Positions 33,363-45,031 are shown, counted from the stretch's first letter. The stretch: DNA of 64,000 nt from Gammaproteobacteria bacterium (GCA_020849475.1 JADLGE010000075.1:1-64000), one strand, 5' to 3'. Numbers and translations: made by a program. Notes: generated by a model not told the origin, from the letters alone.

Positions 33363-34849
33363 TGGCCAGCACGCTCGCTCATGGCGTCAGGCTCTCGAGT
33401 TTGCTGCACGACCTCGTGACGGTGCCGCGCCCGCTCGACCGGCATATCGAAGACATCACGCTGGACAGCCGCGAAGCGCGGCCCGGCAGTTGCTTCATCG
33501 CGTTGGGCGGGCACACGGACGACGGCGCCCATTACGCCGCCGATGCCATTGCGCGCGGCGCCATCGCCGTCATCGCCGAGCGTCCGTTGACGAATCTGCG
33601 ACCCGATGTGCCGTGCCTGCACAGCGCCGACCTGCGTCAGCATCTGGGCACCATTGCCAACCGCTTTTTCGATACGCCGTCGGCGGCGCTCAAGCTGTGT
33701 GCGATTACCGGCACCAATGGCAAGACCACGGTCGCCCATCTCGTCGCGCAGGCCGTTGAGCTCATGGGTGACGCGGCCGGCTATATCGGCACGCTGGGCG
33801 CCGGTGATTTACGTCATTTGCAGCCGCTCGCCAACACCACGCCCGACATCATCACCATCAATCGTTGCCTGGCGGCTAGCCGTGCGCGCGGTTGCCGCGT
33901 GGTGGCATTGGAAGCGTCTTCCCACGCGCTTGCGCAGCAGCGTCTCGCCGGCCTCGCCATCCACGTTGGCGCATTCACCAATCTCGGCCATGACCATCTC
34001 GATTATCACATCGACATCGACGCCTATGGCGCGGCCAAGCGACGTTTGTTCGCGCATCCTGATCTCAAGGGCGCGGTGATCAATATCGATGACGCACTCG
34101 GTGCGCAGATAGCGCTCGGCCGTCCGTCCTCCGCCAGCTTGTGGACCTGCTCGTCGCGCGATGGCAATGCGCGCCTGCGCGCTGACGGCATCGTGGCGGT
34201 CGCCAGCGGCATGCAGTTCACGCTCGATATCGATGGCTGGCGCCAACGCATCGCGAGCCGACTTGCCGGCCGCTTCAACGTCGACAATCTGCTCGTCGTG
34301 TGCGGGTTGTTGCTGGCCTGCGATTACGCGCCGCAAGCGGTGGCCGCGGTTTTGCCCCTGCTGCGCGGCGTCAGCGGTCGCGCCGAGGAATGTGGGCGCA
34401 GTCGGCGGGGCGCGCGGGTGTTCGTCGATTATGCCCACACGCCGGACAGTCTCGCCGCCATCCTGGCAACGCTGCGCGAGTTGACGCCGCGTCGCATCGT
34501 GGTGGTGTTCGGTTGCGGCGGCGGACGTGATCGCAGCAAGCGGCCGGTGATGGGCGCCATCGCCGAGCGCGACGCCGAGCGCGTGATAGTGACGTCCGAC
34601 AATCCGCGCGATGAAGACGCGGCGACCATTGCCGACGAGATCCGTGCCGGCATGCGCGCCCCGCACAATGCCAGCGTGGTGCTCGATCGCGCGGCGGCGA
34701 TTCGTCTGGCCGTGAGCGAAGCGCAAGACGGCGACTTCGTGCTCATCGCCGGCAAGGGCCATGAGCGCACGCAGGAAAGCGCCGGCCAGGTTTCGGCGTT
34801 CAGCGATCATGCGGAAATCGACCGCGCCTTGGCAGAGAGCAACCCATGA
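33359..34849 (+). CDS. murE: UDP-MurNAc-L-Ala-D-Glu:meso-diaminopimelate ligase
   Basis: ITGTNGKTTVAHLVAQAVELMG; TSDNPRDED DAP-type ligase motif. Confidence 0.96.
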   Translation: MMASTLAHGVRLSSLLHDLVTVPRPLDRHIEDITLDSREARPGSCFIALGGHTDDGAHYAADAIARGAIAVIAERPLTNLRPDVPCLHSADLRQHLGTIANRFFDTPSAALKLCAITGTNGKTTVAHLVAQAVELMGDAAGYIGTLGAGDLRHLQPLANTTPDIITINRCLAASRARGCRVVALEASSHALAQQRLAGLAIHVGAFTNLGHDHLDYHIDIDAYGAAKRRLFAHPDLKGAVINIDDALGAQIALGRPSSASLWTCSSRDGNARLRADGIVAVASGMQFTLDIDGWRQRIASRLAGRFNVDNLLVVCGLLLACDYAPQAVAAVLPLLRGVSGRAEECGRSRRGARVFVDYAHTPDSLAAILATLRELTPRRIVVVFGCGGGRDRSKRPVMGAIAERDAERVIVTSDNPRDEDAATIADEIRAGMRAPHNASVVLDRAAAIRLAVSEAQDGDFVLIAGKGHERTQESAGQVSAFSDHAEIDRALAESNP

Positions 34850-36210
34850 TCAGCATGACGCTCAGCGCCGCCGCTGCCGCGCTCGATGCACAATTTTGCG
34901 CCGACGACCGCACCTTCAATGGCGCCAGCACCGACACCCGCAGCTTGGGCCCCGGCCAGTTGTTCTTCGCACTGCGCGGCCCGAATTTCGACGCCCACGA
35001 GAAACTCGACGAAGCCCAGGCGGCCGGCGCGGTCGCCGCAGTGGTCGAGCGCGCCATGCCCTCGCGCCTGCCGCAGCTGTTGGTGGCCGATACGCGCGCC
35101 GCGCTGGGCCAGCTCGCGCGCGCCTGGCGTCAACGCTTTGACATTCCGGTGCTGGCCGTGACCGGCAGCGCGGGCAAGACCACCGTCAAGGAAATGCTTG
35201 CCGCCATCATGCGCACCCAGGGGCCGGTGCTCGCCACCCGTGGCAATTTCAATAACGACATCGGCCTGCCCTTGACGCTCTTCCAACTCGATGCCAGCCA
35301 CCGCGCGGCGGTGCTGGAAATGGGCGCCAACCATGTCGGCGACATCACCTTGCTGGTGGCTATCGCGCGTCCGCATATCGGTGTCATCACCTTGTGCGCG
35401 CCCGGCCACCTCGAAGGCTTCGGCAGCATCGAAGGCGTGGCGCGCACCAAGGGCGAGATGTTTGCCGGTCTGCCCGACGACGGCATCGCGATTCTCAACG
35501 CCGATGACGCGCAGGCGCCTTTGTGGCGCGAACTCGCGGGCAAGCGCCGCGTGTCGAGTTTCGGTCTATCGGCGGATTTCCGCGCCGAGAATATTCAAGC
35601 GACGGCGGACGGCAGCGTATTCACCCTGCGCTCGCCCGCTGGCGCCATCGAAATAACGCTCAAGCATCGCGGTCTGCACAACGTGCGCAATGCCTTGGCC
35701 GCCGCCGCTGCCGCGAGCGCCGCCGGCGTGTCCCTCGCTGACATCCAGCGCGGACTGGCCGAGGCGGGCATCGTCAAAGGCCGTCTGCAGTATCGCGCCG
35801 GCAGTGTCGGCTGTCGCATCATCGACGACAGTTACAACGCCAACCCTGCCTCCGTGGCGGCCGCCATCGCGGTGCTGGGCAGCGAGCCGGCGCCGCGCTG
35901 GCTGGTGTTCGGCGACATGCGCGAGCTCGGGCCCGATGCCGTCGACTATCACCGCGAAGTCGGCGCGCAGGCCGCCGCCGCCGGCGTCACGCAGTTATTC
36001 ACCTACGGCGCGCTGGCGCGCCATGCCGCGGAGCGTTTCGCGGGCTTCGCGCAGCATGCCGACTCGCACGGCAATCTGCTGGCCGCCCTGCGCGCGGCCT
36101 TGTCCGAGGCGGCCAATGCGCCGCCGACTCTGTTGATCAAAGGTTCGCGCGCCATGGCGCTCGACGAGGTGGCGAATGCGCTCGCCGAAGGGAGTGATGT
36201 CGCGTGTTGA
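34846..36210 (+). CDS. murF: UDP-MurNAc-tripeptide:D-Ala-D-Ala ligase
   Basis: [27 protein letters not shown]. Confidence 0.96.
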   Translation: MISMTLSAAAAALDAQFCADDRTFNGASTDTRSLGPGQLFFALRGPNFDAHEKLDEAQAAGAVAAVVERAMPSRLPQLLVADTRAALGQLARAWRQRFDIPVLAVTGSAGKTTVKEMLAAIMRTQGPVLATRGNFNNDIGLPLTLFQLDASHRAAVLEMGANHVGDITLLVAIARPHIGVITLCAPGHLEGFGSIEGVARTKGEMFAGLPDDGIAILNADDAQAPLWRELAGKRRVSSFGLSADFRAENIQATADGSVFTLRSPAGAIEITLKHRGLHNVRNALAAAAAASAAGVSLADIQRGLAEAGIVKGRLQYRAGSVGCRIIDDSYNANPASVAAAIAVLGSEPAPRWLVFGDMRELGPDAVDYHREVGAQAAAAGVTQLFTYGALARHAAERFAGFAQHADSHGNLLAALRAALSEAANAPPTLLIKGSRAMALDEVANALAEGSDVAC

Positions 36211-37286
36211 TGGTGCTTGCGGAATGGCTGGCGAAGTATCACTCCGGTTTCGATGTGTTCCGGTACCTGACGCTGCGCACGATTCTCGGGGTGCTGACCT
36301 CGCTGTTCATCGCGCTCATGGTCGGCCCCAAGATGATTCACTATCTTGCCAAGTTCCAGATTGGCCAGACCATCCGTGAGGACGGCCCGCAGTCGCATTT
36401 GTCCAAGGCCGGCACGCCGACCATGGGCGGGCTTTTGATCCTGGTCTCGATCGCCGCCAGCACACTGCTGTGGAGCAATCTCAACAATCGCTTCGTGTGG
36501 ATAGTGCTGGTCACGACCTTGGTGTTCGGCGCGGTCGGCTGGTACGACGATTACCTGAAGCTCGTGCGTCGCAATTCCAAGGGACTCGCCGCGCGCTACA
36601 AGATGTTCTGGCAGTCGCTCGGCGCGCTGGCGGCGGCGGCGGCCTTGTTCTTCACCGCGCAGTCGCCGACCGAAACGCAGCTCATCGTGCCGCTGGTGAA
36701 AAGCGTGGCGCTCGATCTCGGCTGGATGTATTTCGTGGTGGCCTACTGCGTGATTGTCGGCACCAGCAACGCGGTCAATCTCACCGACGGTCTCGACGGC
36801 CTGGCGGTGCTGCCGACCGTGATGGTGGCGGCGGCGCTGATCGTGTTTGCCTACGTGGCCGGCAATATCAAGTTCGCCCATTACCTGGCGGTGCCCTATG
36901 TGCACGGCGTCGGTGAGATCTGCGTGTTCTGCGGCGCCATCGTCGGCGCGGGCTTGGGCTTCCTGTGGTTCAACACCTATCCGGCCATGGTCTTCATGGG
37001 GGATATCGGCGCACTGGCGCTCGGCGCCGCCATCGGCACGGTGGCGCTGACCGTGCGCCAGGAACTGGTGCTGGTGATCATGGGCGGCGTGTTCGTGATG
37101 GAGACGGTGTCGGTCATCCTGCAGGTGGCATCGTTCAAGCTGACCGGCCGCCGCATTTTCCGCATGGCGCCCATCCATCATCATTTCGAATTGAAGGGCT
37201 GGCCCGAACCGCGCGTCATCGTGCGTTTCTGGATTATCACCGTGGTGCTGGTGCTGGCGGCGCTGGCGACCTTGAAGATCCGTTGA
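36204..37286 (+). CDS. mraY: Phospho-MurNAc-pentapeptide transferase
   Basis: [36 protein letters not shown]. Confidence 0.97.
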   Translation: MLMVLAEWLAKYHSGFDVFRYLTLRTILGVLTSLFIALMVGPKMIHYLAKFQIGQTIREDGPQSHLSKAGTPTMGGLLILVSIAASTLLWSNLNNRFVWIVLVTTLVFGAVGWYDDYLKLVRRNSKGLAARYKMFWQSLGALAAAAALFFTAQSPTETQLIVPLVKSVALDLGWMYFVVAYCVIVGTSNAVNLTDGLDGLAVLPTVMVAAALIVFAYVAGNIKFAHYLAVPYVHGVGEICVFCGAIVGAGLGFLWFNTYPAMVFMGDIGALALGAAIGTVALTVRQELVLVIMGGVFVMETVSVILQVASFKLTGRRIFRMAPIHHHFELKGWPEPRVIVRFWIITVVLVLAALATLKIR

Positions 37287-37288
37287 TC

Positions 37289-38659
37289 ATGACGACCATG
37301 ACCGCGAACAAAAGCATCACCACCGACACGCTGGCCGATTACGCGGTGGTCGGGCTTGGCATCACGGGCCTGTCCTGTGTGCGTTATCTCGCCGCGCGGG
37401 GCGTGTCGGTAGTGGCCATGGACAGCCGTGAAACGCCGCCCAATCTCAACGCCGTGCGCGAGGAATTTCCGGACGTCACCGTCATCACCGGCGCGCTCGA
37501 CGCCGAGACTTTGCGCCGTTGCCGTCACATCGTGCTGAGCCCGGGGCTGTCGCTGGCCGAGCCCGCGATTGCCGCCACACTGGCGGCCGGCGTGGAAGTG
37601 ATCGGTGATATCGAACTGTTCGCGCGCGCCGCCAATGCGCCCGTCATTGCCATCACCGGCACCAATGGCAAGAGCACCGTCACGACCTTGGTGGCGCGCA
37701 TGCTCGAGGCCGATGGTTATCGCGTCAAGGTCGGTGGCAACCTTGGCACGCCGGCTCTTGATCTGTTGGACGTGCCGGCGCCCGATTGCTACGTGCTGGA
37801 ACTGTCGAGCTTTCAACTCGAGACCACCAGCAGCTTGGCGCCGCGCGTGGCCTGTATTCTCAACATCACGCCCGATCATCTCGACCGCTATGGCAGCTTC
37901 GCCGACTACCGCGATGCCAAGGCGCGCATTCTCGCGCGCGCCGCGCAGGTGGTGGTGAATGGCGATGACGACGTGGCGCGACAATTGCCGTGCGCCGCGC
38001 CGCTTACCGTGTTCACGCTCGCCGAGCCGGGCGCGGAGCAATACGGACTCAAAGTCGAGCCGCAGGGCGAATACCTGGCCGGCCCCCACGGCACACACCT
38101 GGCGGCCAGCGCGCTGACGCTGGTGGGTCGCCACAACATAGCCAATGCGCTGGCCGCACTTGCGGTGTGTCACGCTTTCGGCGCACGCGGCCAGGCGCTG
38201 CTCACTGCCCTGGCGAGTTTCTGCGGGCTCGATCATCGCGCGCAGTGGGTCGCGACCATCGCCGGCGTGCGTTACATCAATGATTCCAAGGCCACCAATT
38301 CCGGGGCGGCCTGCGCCACTATCCGCGGCCTGTGTCACGCGCAGGGCGGGGTGCTGATCGCCGGCGGCGAAGCCAAGGAGCCGGACTTCAGCGAATTCGC
38401 CGACACCGTCGTCGCACATATGCATACGGTGGTGTTGATCGGCCGCGCCGCGCCGATGTTCGCGGCCGCCATCAATGGCCGCATCGCGACCGTGTTCGCC
38501 ACCGACATGCGTGGCGCGGTCGCGGCCGCGGCGGCGGCCGCGCACGAGGGCGACATGGTGCTGCTGTCACCTGCCTGTGCGAGTTTCGACATGTTCGCCA
38601 ACTACGCGGCCCGTGGCATGGCGTTTCGCGATGCCGTGCTCGAAAGGGTGCCGTCATGA
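37289..38659 (+). CDS. murD: UDP-MurNAc-L-Ala:D-Glu ligase
   Basis: ITGTNGKSTVTTLVARML; YVLELSSFQLETT; INDSKATNSGA. Confidence 0.96.
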   Translation: MTTMTANKSITTDTLADYAVVGLGITGLSCVRYLAARGVSVVAMDSRETPPNLNAVREEFPDVTVITGALDAETLRRCRHIVLSPGLSLAEPAIAATLAAGVEVIGDIELFARAANAPVIAITGTNGKSTVTTLVARMLEADGYRVKVGGNLGTPALDLLDVPAPDCYVLELSSFQLETTSSLAPRVACILNITPDHLDRYGSFADYRDAKARILARAAQVVVNGDDDVARQLPCAAPLTVFTLAEPGAEQYGLKVEPQGEYLAGPHGTHLAASALTLVGRHNIANALAALAVCHAFGARGQALLTALASFCGLDHRAQWVATIAGVRYINDSKATNSGAACATIRGLCHAQGGVLIAGGEAKEPDFSEFADTVVAHMHTVVLIGRAAPMFAAAINGRIATVFATDMRGAVAAAAAAAHEGDMVLLSPACASFDMFANYAARGMAFRDAVLERVPS

Positions 38660-39915
38660 GCGTCACGGCTGAAGCCATTGGTCAGGCCAAGGCGCAGCCC
38701 GCGCGCGCCGAGGCCGTGCCTTTGCCGTATGACATCTGGCTCATCGGCGGCGCTTTCGCGCTGTTGTGCGTAGGCTTGATCATGGTGGTCTCGACCTCGG
38801 TCTCGATAGCCGAGCATCGCGATCTGACCCAGCTCTATTACTTCAAGCGCCAGTTGTTCTCCGCCATTCTCGGCATCACCGGCGCCATCGTGCTGACACG
38901 CACGCCGCTGTCCTATTTCGAGCAGTGGAGCACGGTGGTGCTGTTCGTCGCGATTGCGTTCCTGATTGCGGTGTTGATTCCGGGCCTGGGTCATGAAGTG
39001 AACGGCTCGATGCGCTGGCTGGGCTTCGGCTTCTTCACCATTCAGACTTCGGAGCCGGCCAAGGTGGCGGTGGCCATCTACGTGGCGGCCTACCTCGTGC
39101 GTCATATCAAGCAGGTGCGCACCGACTTCATCGGCTTCATCAAACCGATCGGCGTCATCACCCTGATTGCCGGCCTGCTGCTGCTCGAACCGGATTTCGG
39201 CACGGCCGTGGTGTTGTTCACCACGGTGCTCGGCATGCTGTTCCTGGCCGGCGTGCCCTACATCCGTTTCTTCTTCTGGGGGCTGGCGGCGCTGAGCGCC
39301 CTGGCGGCCTTGTCGATGCTCGCGCCCTATCGCCTGGCGCGTCTCATGACCTTCATGGACCCGTGGTCCGACCCGTTCAACACCGGCTTTCAATTGACCC
39401 AGGCCTTGATTGCCTTTGGCCGTGGCGAATGGTTCGGCGTGGGCTTGGGCAATTCGGTGCAGAAGCTTTTCTACCTGCCCGAAGTGCACACCGATTTCGT
39501 GTTCGCGGTGATTGCTGAAGAGGGCGGCTTCGTTGGCTGCCTGACGGTCAGCTGTCTGTTCGTGTTCCTTATCTGGCGCATCTTCCACGTCGGCGGTCGC
39601 GCCGAGCGCGCCAACCTGCTGTTCGCCGCCTACGTCACCTACGGCATTGGACTGCTCATTGGCATCCAGGCTTTCGTCAACATCGGCGTGAACATGGGCA
39701 TCCTGCCGACCAAGGGACTGCCGCTGCCGTTCCTGAGCTATGGCAGCAACAACCTGGTGGTCACGCTGGGGGCGATAGGCATCGCCTTGCGCGCCGGTAT
39801 CGAAGCCCATGAAGTCACGTATCCGCGCGCGACCGCGCCGCAGATCATGACGGCGCCGCCGACCTCCGGTAGTGAGGATGATGAGTACGATGACGAGGAG
39901 CGCGATGATGACTAG
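38656..39915 (+). CDS. ftsW: Peptidoglycan glycosyltransferase FtsW
   Basis: SEDS family; KGLPLPFLSYGSNNLVV; HTDFVFAVIAEEGGFVG. Confidence 0.96.
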   Translation: MSVTAEAIGQAKAQPARAEAVPLPYDIWLIGGAFALLCVGLIMVVSTSVSIAEHRDLTQLYYFKRQLFSAILGITGAIVLTRTPLSYFEQWSTVVLFVAIAFLIAVLIPGLGHEVNGSMRWLGFGFFTIQTSEPAKVAVAIYVAAYLVRHIKQVRTDFIGFIKPIGVITLIAGLLLLEPDFGTAVVLFTTVLGMLFLAGVPYIRFFFWGLAALSALAALSMLAPYRLARLMTFMDPWSDPFNTGFQLTQALIAFGRGEWFGVGLGNSVQKLFYLPEVHTDFVFAVIAEEGGFVGCLTVSCLFVFLIWRIFHVGGRAERANLLFAAYVTYGIGLLIGIQAFVNIGVNMGILPTKGLPLPFLSYGSNNLVVTLGAIGIALRAGIEAHEVTYPRATAPQIMTAPPTSGSEDDEYDDEERDDD

Positions 39916-40987
39916 AACCGTCATGATCGTCGCCGGCGGCACCGGGGGGCATGTCTATCCAGGTCTGGCCGTGGCCGAAGCGCTGCGCGCGCGTGATGTG
40001 CAACTGCACTGGATGGGCACCGAGCGCGGCATCGAAGCGCGTGTGGTGCCACTGGCCGGCGTGCCGCTCACCACCATTCCTGTCAGCGGTCTGCGTCGTC
40101 GCGGCTGGTGGCGCTGGTTGGCCGCGCCTTTCGGCGTGAGCTATGCCATCTGGTGCGCATTGGCGGCCATGCGTCGCATCCGTCCGCAGGTGGTGCTGGG
40201 CATGGGCGGCTTCGTCAGCGGTCCGGGCGGCATTGCCGCGTGGCTGACGCGCCGGCCGCTGATCATTCACGAACAGAACGCGGTGCCCGGACTTTCCAAT
40301 CGCATCCTCGCCCACTTCGCGCGGCGCGTGTTGCAGGGTTTTCCGGGCAGTTTCGCCGCCAAGGTCCATGCCATCACCACCGGCAATCCGGTGCGCGCCG
40401 ACATCGCCGCCATCAGCGCGCCGCGTGCGCGCACGCACGACGGTGGTCCGTTGAACGTACTGGTGTTCGGCGGCAGCCGCGGTGCGCGCGCGCTCAACGA
40501 GCACGTGCCGCAGGCGTTGGCACAGTGCGGCATCGAGAATCTCCGCGTGCGTCATCAATGTGGCGCCGACGATGTGGCCGCCACCGCAGCGCGCTACGCG
40601 CAGGCGCGCAATGTGACCGACAGCGAAGTGGTGCCTTACATCGATGACATGACCGGCGCTTACGCGTGGGCCGATCTCGTCATCGCGCGCGCAGGCGCCA
40701 GCAGCATCGCCGAGATCGCGGCCTGCGGCGTAGCCTCGATTCTCATTCCTTATCCCTATGCGGTGGACGACCACCAGTCGGCCAACGCGCGTTACCTGGC
40801 GGCTGGCAACGCCGCGGTGCTGATGTCGGAAGCCGCGCTCAGCGTCGACACCCTGGCGCGTGAAATCGCGCGACTGCTGGGCGATGCCGAGGCGCGCATG
40901 ACGATGGCCGAAAGCGCACGTGCCCTGTCGCGTCCGCACGCGACGGCCGACGTCGCCGCCCAATGTCTGGAGTTCATCGATGCATGA
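39905..40987 (+). CDS. murG: UDP-GlcNAc:undecaprenyl-PP-MurNAc-pentapeptide GlcNAc transferase
   Basis: MIVAGGTGGHVYPGLAVAEAL; HEQNAVPGLSNR. Confidence 0.96.
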   Translation: MMTRTVMIVAGGTGGHVYPGLAVAEALRARDVQLHWMGTERGIEARVVPLAGVPLTTIPVSGLRRRGWWRWLAAPFGVSYAIWCALAAMRRIRPQVVLGMGGFVSGPGGIAAWLTRRPLIIHEQNAVPGLSNRILAHFARRVLQGFPGSFAAKVHAITTGNPVRADIAAISAPRARTHDGGPLNVLVFGGSRGARALNEHVPQALAQCGIENLRVRHQCGADDVAATAARYAQARNVTDSEVVPYIDDMTGAYAWADLVIARAGASSIAEIAACGVASILIPYPYAVDDHQSANARYLAAGNAAVLMSEAALSVDTLAREIARLLGDAEARMTMAESARALSRPHATADVAAQCLEFIDA

Positions 40988-42386
40988 CCCTCACGGCACG
41001 CTCATGCATCGCGTAGAGCGTATTCATTTCATCGGCGTTGGCGGCTCGGGCATGAGCGGCATCGCTGAAGTGCTGTCGAACCTCGGCTACAAGGTCTCGG
41101 GCTCGGATCAGAGCACATCGCGCGTGACGGAGCGTCTGCGCGGCGCGGGTGTCACGGTGCTCGGTTCGCACATCGCCAGCAATGTCGACGGCGCCGACGT
41201 GGTGGTCTATTCCAGCGCCATTGCCGACGACAATGTCGAACTGGTGGCGGCGCGCGCGCAACGCATCCCGGTGGTGCCGCGCGCCGAGATGCTGGCCGAA
41301 CTCATGCGTTTCCGTCGCGGCATCTGTATCGCCGGCACCCACGGCAAGACCACCACCACCTCGCTGGTGGCGACGGTGCTGGCCGAAGCCGGCCTCGATC
41401 CGACCTTCGTGGTCGGCGGCCTGGTCAAGAGCATCAATGCCAACGCGCGACTCGGCGCCGGCCGTTACCTGGTGGCCGAAGCGGATGAGAGCGATGCTTC
41501 GTTCCTGCTGCTGCATCCGCTGGTGGCGGTGCTGACCAATGTCGATGCCGATCACATGGCGACCTATCACGGTGACTTCGCGGTGCTGAAGGCGACTTTC
41601 GTCGAATTCTTCCGCCGTCTGCCGTTTTATGGCGTGGCCTGTGTGTGTCTCGATGATGCGCAGGCGGCGTCCCTGATCCCCGAGATTCGCGCGCGCGTCA
41701 TCACCTATGGCGTGCATGAAGAGGCCGACGTGCGCGGCTACGACCTGCGTCATGTCGACGGACGTGAACATTTTCGCGTGGCCTTGAAAGACGAAGCGTC
41801 GCAGCCGCAGGACGAGTTCGTGTTGAACCTGCCCGGTGAGCACAACGTGCAGAATGCCCTCGCTTCGATCGCGGTGGCGCGCGAACTCGGCGTTGATCTC
41901 GACGCCGCACGCCGCGCGCTGTCGAGCTTTCAAGGCATCGCGCGACGCTGCCAGATCCATCGCGGCATCGACATCGGCGCGCGTCGCGTGACGGTCATCG
42001 ATGACTATGGTCATCACCCCAAGGAACTCGAAGCGGTGTTGAAGACCATCCGCCGCACGTTTCCGGACAAGCGCCTGGTGGTGGTGTTTCAACCGCATCG
42101 CTATACCCGCACGCGCGACCTGTTCGAGGATTTCGCCGCCGTGCTGTCGCGCGCCGATGTGCTGGTGCTGCTCGAAGTCTATGCCGCCGGCGAAGCGCCC
42201 ATTCCCGGCGCCGACGGTCGCGCCCTGGCACGCGCCATTCGCACCCGCGGTCATATCGACCCGGTATTCGTCGCCGAACTCGGCGCGGTAAAAGATGTAT
42301 TGGCCGACATCGTGCACGACGACGATGTGGTGGCGCTGCTCGGCGCCGGCAATATCGGCGGCATTGCCGAGGCCCTGGTGTCATGA
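40980..42386 (+). CDS. murC: UDP-MurNAc:L-Ala ligase
   Basis: IHFIGVGGSGMSGIAEVLSNLGYKVSGSD; AGTHGKTTTTSLVA. Confidence 0.97.
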   Translation: MHDPHGTLMHRVERIHFIGVGGSGMSGIAEVLSNLGYKVSGSDQSTSRVTERLRGAGVTVLGSHIASNVDGADVVVYSSAIADDNVELVAARAQRIPVVPRAEMLAELMRFRRGICIAGTHGKTTTTSLVATVLAEAGLDPTFVVGGLVKSINANARLGAGRYLVAEADESDASFLLLHPLVAVLTNVDADHMATYHGDFAVLKATFVEFFRRLPFYGVACVCLDDAQAASLIPEIRARVITYGVHEEADVRGYDLRHVDGREHFRVALKDEASQPQDEFVLNLPGEHNVQNALASIAVARELGVDLDAARRALSSFQGIARRCQIHRGIDIGARRVTVIDDYGHHPKELEAVLKTIRRTFPDKRLVVVFQPHRYTRTRDLFEDFAAVLSRADVLVLLEVYAAGEAPIPGADGRALARAIRTRGHIDPVFVAELGAVKDVLADIVHDDDVVALLGAGNIGGIAEALVS

Positions 42387-42414
42387 GTGTCACGAGCGCG
42401 CCCAGGTGTCGGAC

Positions 42415-43326
42415 GTGAACGCGCAGGCAGATCGCATGCACGCGCCGTGGCGCGGCGCCTATCGGCGTGGCGAGTCGCTCGCGCGCCATTGCAGCTGGCG
42501 CTGCGGCGGCCCGGCTGATCATTACTTCGAGCCCGCCGACCGCGAAGAGCTCAAGGCCTATCTCGCCAGCAACGGCATCGACCCGCTGTTCTGGCTGGGT
42601 TTGGGCAGCAATCTTCTGATTCGCGATGGCGGTCTGCGGGGTACTGTCATCTCGACCGCCAATCTCGTCGGCTGCGAGTGGCGCGATGACACCCATTTAT
42701 ATGCCGAAGCCGGTGTGCCCTGTGCGCGCATCGCACGGGCCGCCGCCGCCCAGGACCGCGCCGGTCTCGAATTCCTGGCTGGCATTCCCGGCACGCTGGG
42801 CGGTGCGTTGCGCATGAACGCCGGCGCCTTGGGCGGTGAAACCTGGCAGTTCGTCGCATGGGCGGAATTGATCGACCGGCGTGGTGCTGTCACGCGCATC
42901 GACCGCGAGCAGTTCCAGGCCAGCTACCGCCGTGTGCGGCAGCCGCAGCCCGGCTGGTTCATCGCCGCGCTGCTACATGTGCCTTTGTCGGCGCAGGGCG
43001 AGGGCAATGAACGTATCCGCCAGGTGCTGGCGCAGCGCGGCGCGAGCCAGCCTACCGGCAAGGCCTCGTGCGGCTCGGTGTTCAAGAATCCGCCCGGTGA
43101 TTACGCCGGGCGTCTGATCGAGTCCTGCGGTTTGAAGGGCTTTCGCATCGGCGGCTGCGAAGTGTCGCCGGTGCACGCGAACTTCATCGTCAACGACGCC
43201 GGCGCCCGCGCTGCTGACGTCGAACACATGATTCGCCATGTGCAGGCCACGGTGCGCGCACACACCGGTGTCGCGCTCGAAACCGAAGTGCAGATTGTCG
43301 GTGACGCCGGGGAGGCGAGTGCATGA
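42415..43326 (+). CDS. murB: UDP-N-acetylmuramate dehydrogenase
   Basis: GLGSNLLIRDGGLRG; GKASCGSVFKNP; likely GTG start 42415. Confidence 0.95.
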   Translation: MNAQADRMHAPWRGAYRRGESLARHCSWRCGGPADHYFEPADREELKAYLASNGIDPLFWLGLGSNLLIRDGGLRGTVISTANLVGCEWRDDTHLYAEAGVPCARIARAAAAQDRAGLEFLAGIPGTLGGALRMNAGALGGETWQFVAWAELIDRRGAVTRIDREQFQASYRRVRQPQPGWFIAALLHVPLSAQGEGNERIRQVLAQRGASQPTGKASCGSVFKNPPGDYAGRLIESCGLKGFRIGGCEVSPVHANFIVNDAGARAADVEHMIRHVQATVRAHTGVALETEVQIVGDAGEASA

Positions 43327-44282
43327 GCGCGCCGTCCCGCCATGAATTCGATGCCATGGTGCGCGCCGCCGGCCGTGTCGGCGTGCTGATGGGCGGACGC
43401 TCGGGTGAACGCGAGGTGTCGCTGAAAAGCGGCACCGCCGTCACCGCGGCATTGCGTAACGCCGGCATCGACGCCACCGCGCTCGATTGGGCGGGCACGC
43501 TCGAATCCCTGCTGGCGTTCAAGGGCTATGACCGTTACTTCATCGCCTTGCATGGCCGCGGCGGCGAAGACGGCCAGGTGCAGGCCGCGCTCGATCTGCT
43601 CGGTGTGCCCTACACCGGCACCGGCGTCGCGGGCTGCGCGATTGCGATGGACAAATACCGCACCAAGCTTGCGTGGCTGGGCGCCGGTCTGCCCACGCCG
43701 CCGTACAAAGTGGTCGACGCCAACACCGACGTGCAAAGCGTGATTGCCGAGTTGGGCCTGCCGTTCATTATCAAACCCGGGCGCGAAGGCTCGAGTCTCG
43801 GCGTTGCCAAGGTCAGTCTCGCCGATGATTTCGGCAGCGCCGTCAAGGCCGCGCTGGCCTACGACGAACTCGTGATCGCGGAGCGCTACATCAAGGGCGG
43901 CGAATACACGCTGTCCATTGTCGCCGGCCAGACCTTGCCGATGATTCGCCTCGAAACGCCGCACGAGATCTACGACTACGCGGCCAAGTATCTGGTCGAC
44001 ACCACGTCATATATATGTCCGTGTGGATTGTCGGCGGCGGACGAAGCGGCGGCCGCGGCGCTGGGTCTGCGCGCTTTTGAAGCTTTGGACGGCAGCGGTT
44101 GGGGACGCGTCGACTTCATGCGCGACGCGCAGGGCCGCATGTGGCTTATTGAACTCAACACCGTGCCAGGCATGACTGATCATTCGCTGGTGCCGATGGC
44201 GGCGCGCCAGGATGGCTGGACGTTTGAGCAGCTGGTGGTGACGATTCTCGCTTCCAGCCGCGCGCGCGAGGTTCGCGAATGA
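43323..44282 (+). CDS. ddlB: D-alanine:D-alanine ligase
   Basis: GVLMGGRSGEREVSLKSG; YICPCGL; ELNTVPGMTDHSLVP. Confidence 0.96.
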   Translation: MSAPSRHEFDAMVRAAGRVGVLMGGRSGEREVSLKSGTAVTAALRNAGIDATALDWAGTLESLLAFKGYDRYFIALHGRGGEDGQVQAALDLLGVPYTGTGVAGCAIAMDKYRTKLAWLGAGLPTPPYKVVDANTDVQSVIAELGLPFIIKPGREGSSLGVAKVSLADDFGSAVKAALAYDELVIAERYIKGGEYTLSIVAGQTLPMIRLETPHEIYDYAAKYLVDTTSYICPCGLSAADEAAAAALGLRAFEALDGSGWGRVDFMRDAQGRMWLIELNTVPGMTDHSLVPMAARQDGWTFEQLVVTILASSRAREVRE

Positions 44283-45031
44283 GCCACGCCGTGCCCAAAG
44301 TCACCGAGCCCGTGCCGCCGCGCGTGGCGCCGACCACCATTGCGTTCATCGTCATGGCGGTCGCCACTGTGATCGGCGCGGTGTGGCTGGCGCGCGAACT
44401 GTCCGACCCTGCCGCGTTGCCGATACGGCGCGTGATGGTCGAGGGTGAATTCAAGCACCTCACCACCGAGCATGTGCAGCGCGCGGTGGTCGGCGCGGTG
44501 CACGCCGGTTTCTTTGGGGTGGATGTGAGCGACATCCGTCGTCTGCTACAGGACGAAGCGTGGATTCGCGATGCCAATGTCAGTCGCATGTGGCCCGATG
44601 GCCTGCACGTGACCATCGTTGAACAAATTCCGGTGGCGCGCTGGGGTGACTACGGTCTGCTCAACGAGCGCGCCGACATCTTCGTGCCCGCCGCCGAAGA
44701 TCTGCCGCGCGACCTCGTACAACTCAACGGGCCTTTGGGTTCAGAGCAGGAAGTGCTGGAGCGTTTCGGTTACATCCGCTCGCAGCTCCGGGCGATTGGC
44801 CTCAAGGTCGTGGCCTTGAGCCTGTCGGACCGCCGCGCATGGACCGTCACCACCGAGGGTGGACACGAGATTCTGCTCGGGCGGCGCGACCTGGAAGAGC
44901 GCCTGGCGCGCTTCAAGTGGGGATATACCAAGGGTTTGAATGCAGCGTGGGAGCGTATCGGCCATGTCGATATGCGTTACACCAATGGATTCGCGGTGGG
45001 CGAGCGCGGATCAGCGAAGAGGAATGGTTGA
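44279..45031 (+). CDS. ftsQ: Cell division protein FtsQ
   Basis: POTRA/FtsQ region, single N-terminal TM, between ddlB and ftsA. Confidence 0.94.
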   Translation: MSHAVPKVTEPVPPRVAPTTIAFIVMAVATVIGAVWLARELSDPAALPIRRVMVEGEFKHLTTEHVQRAVVGAVHAGFFGVDVSDIRRLLQDEAWIRDANVSRMWPDGLHVTIVEQIPVARWGDYGLLNERADIFVPAAEDLPRDLVQLNGPLGSEQEVLERFGYIRSQLRAIGLKVVALSLSDRRAWTVTTEGGHEILLGRRDLEERLARFKWGYTKGLNAAWERIGHVDMRYTNGFAVGERGSAKRNG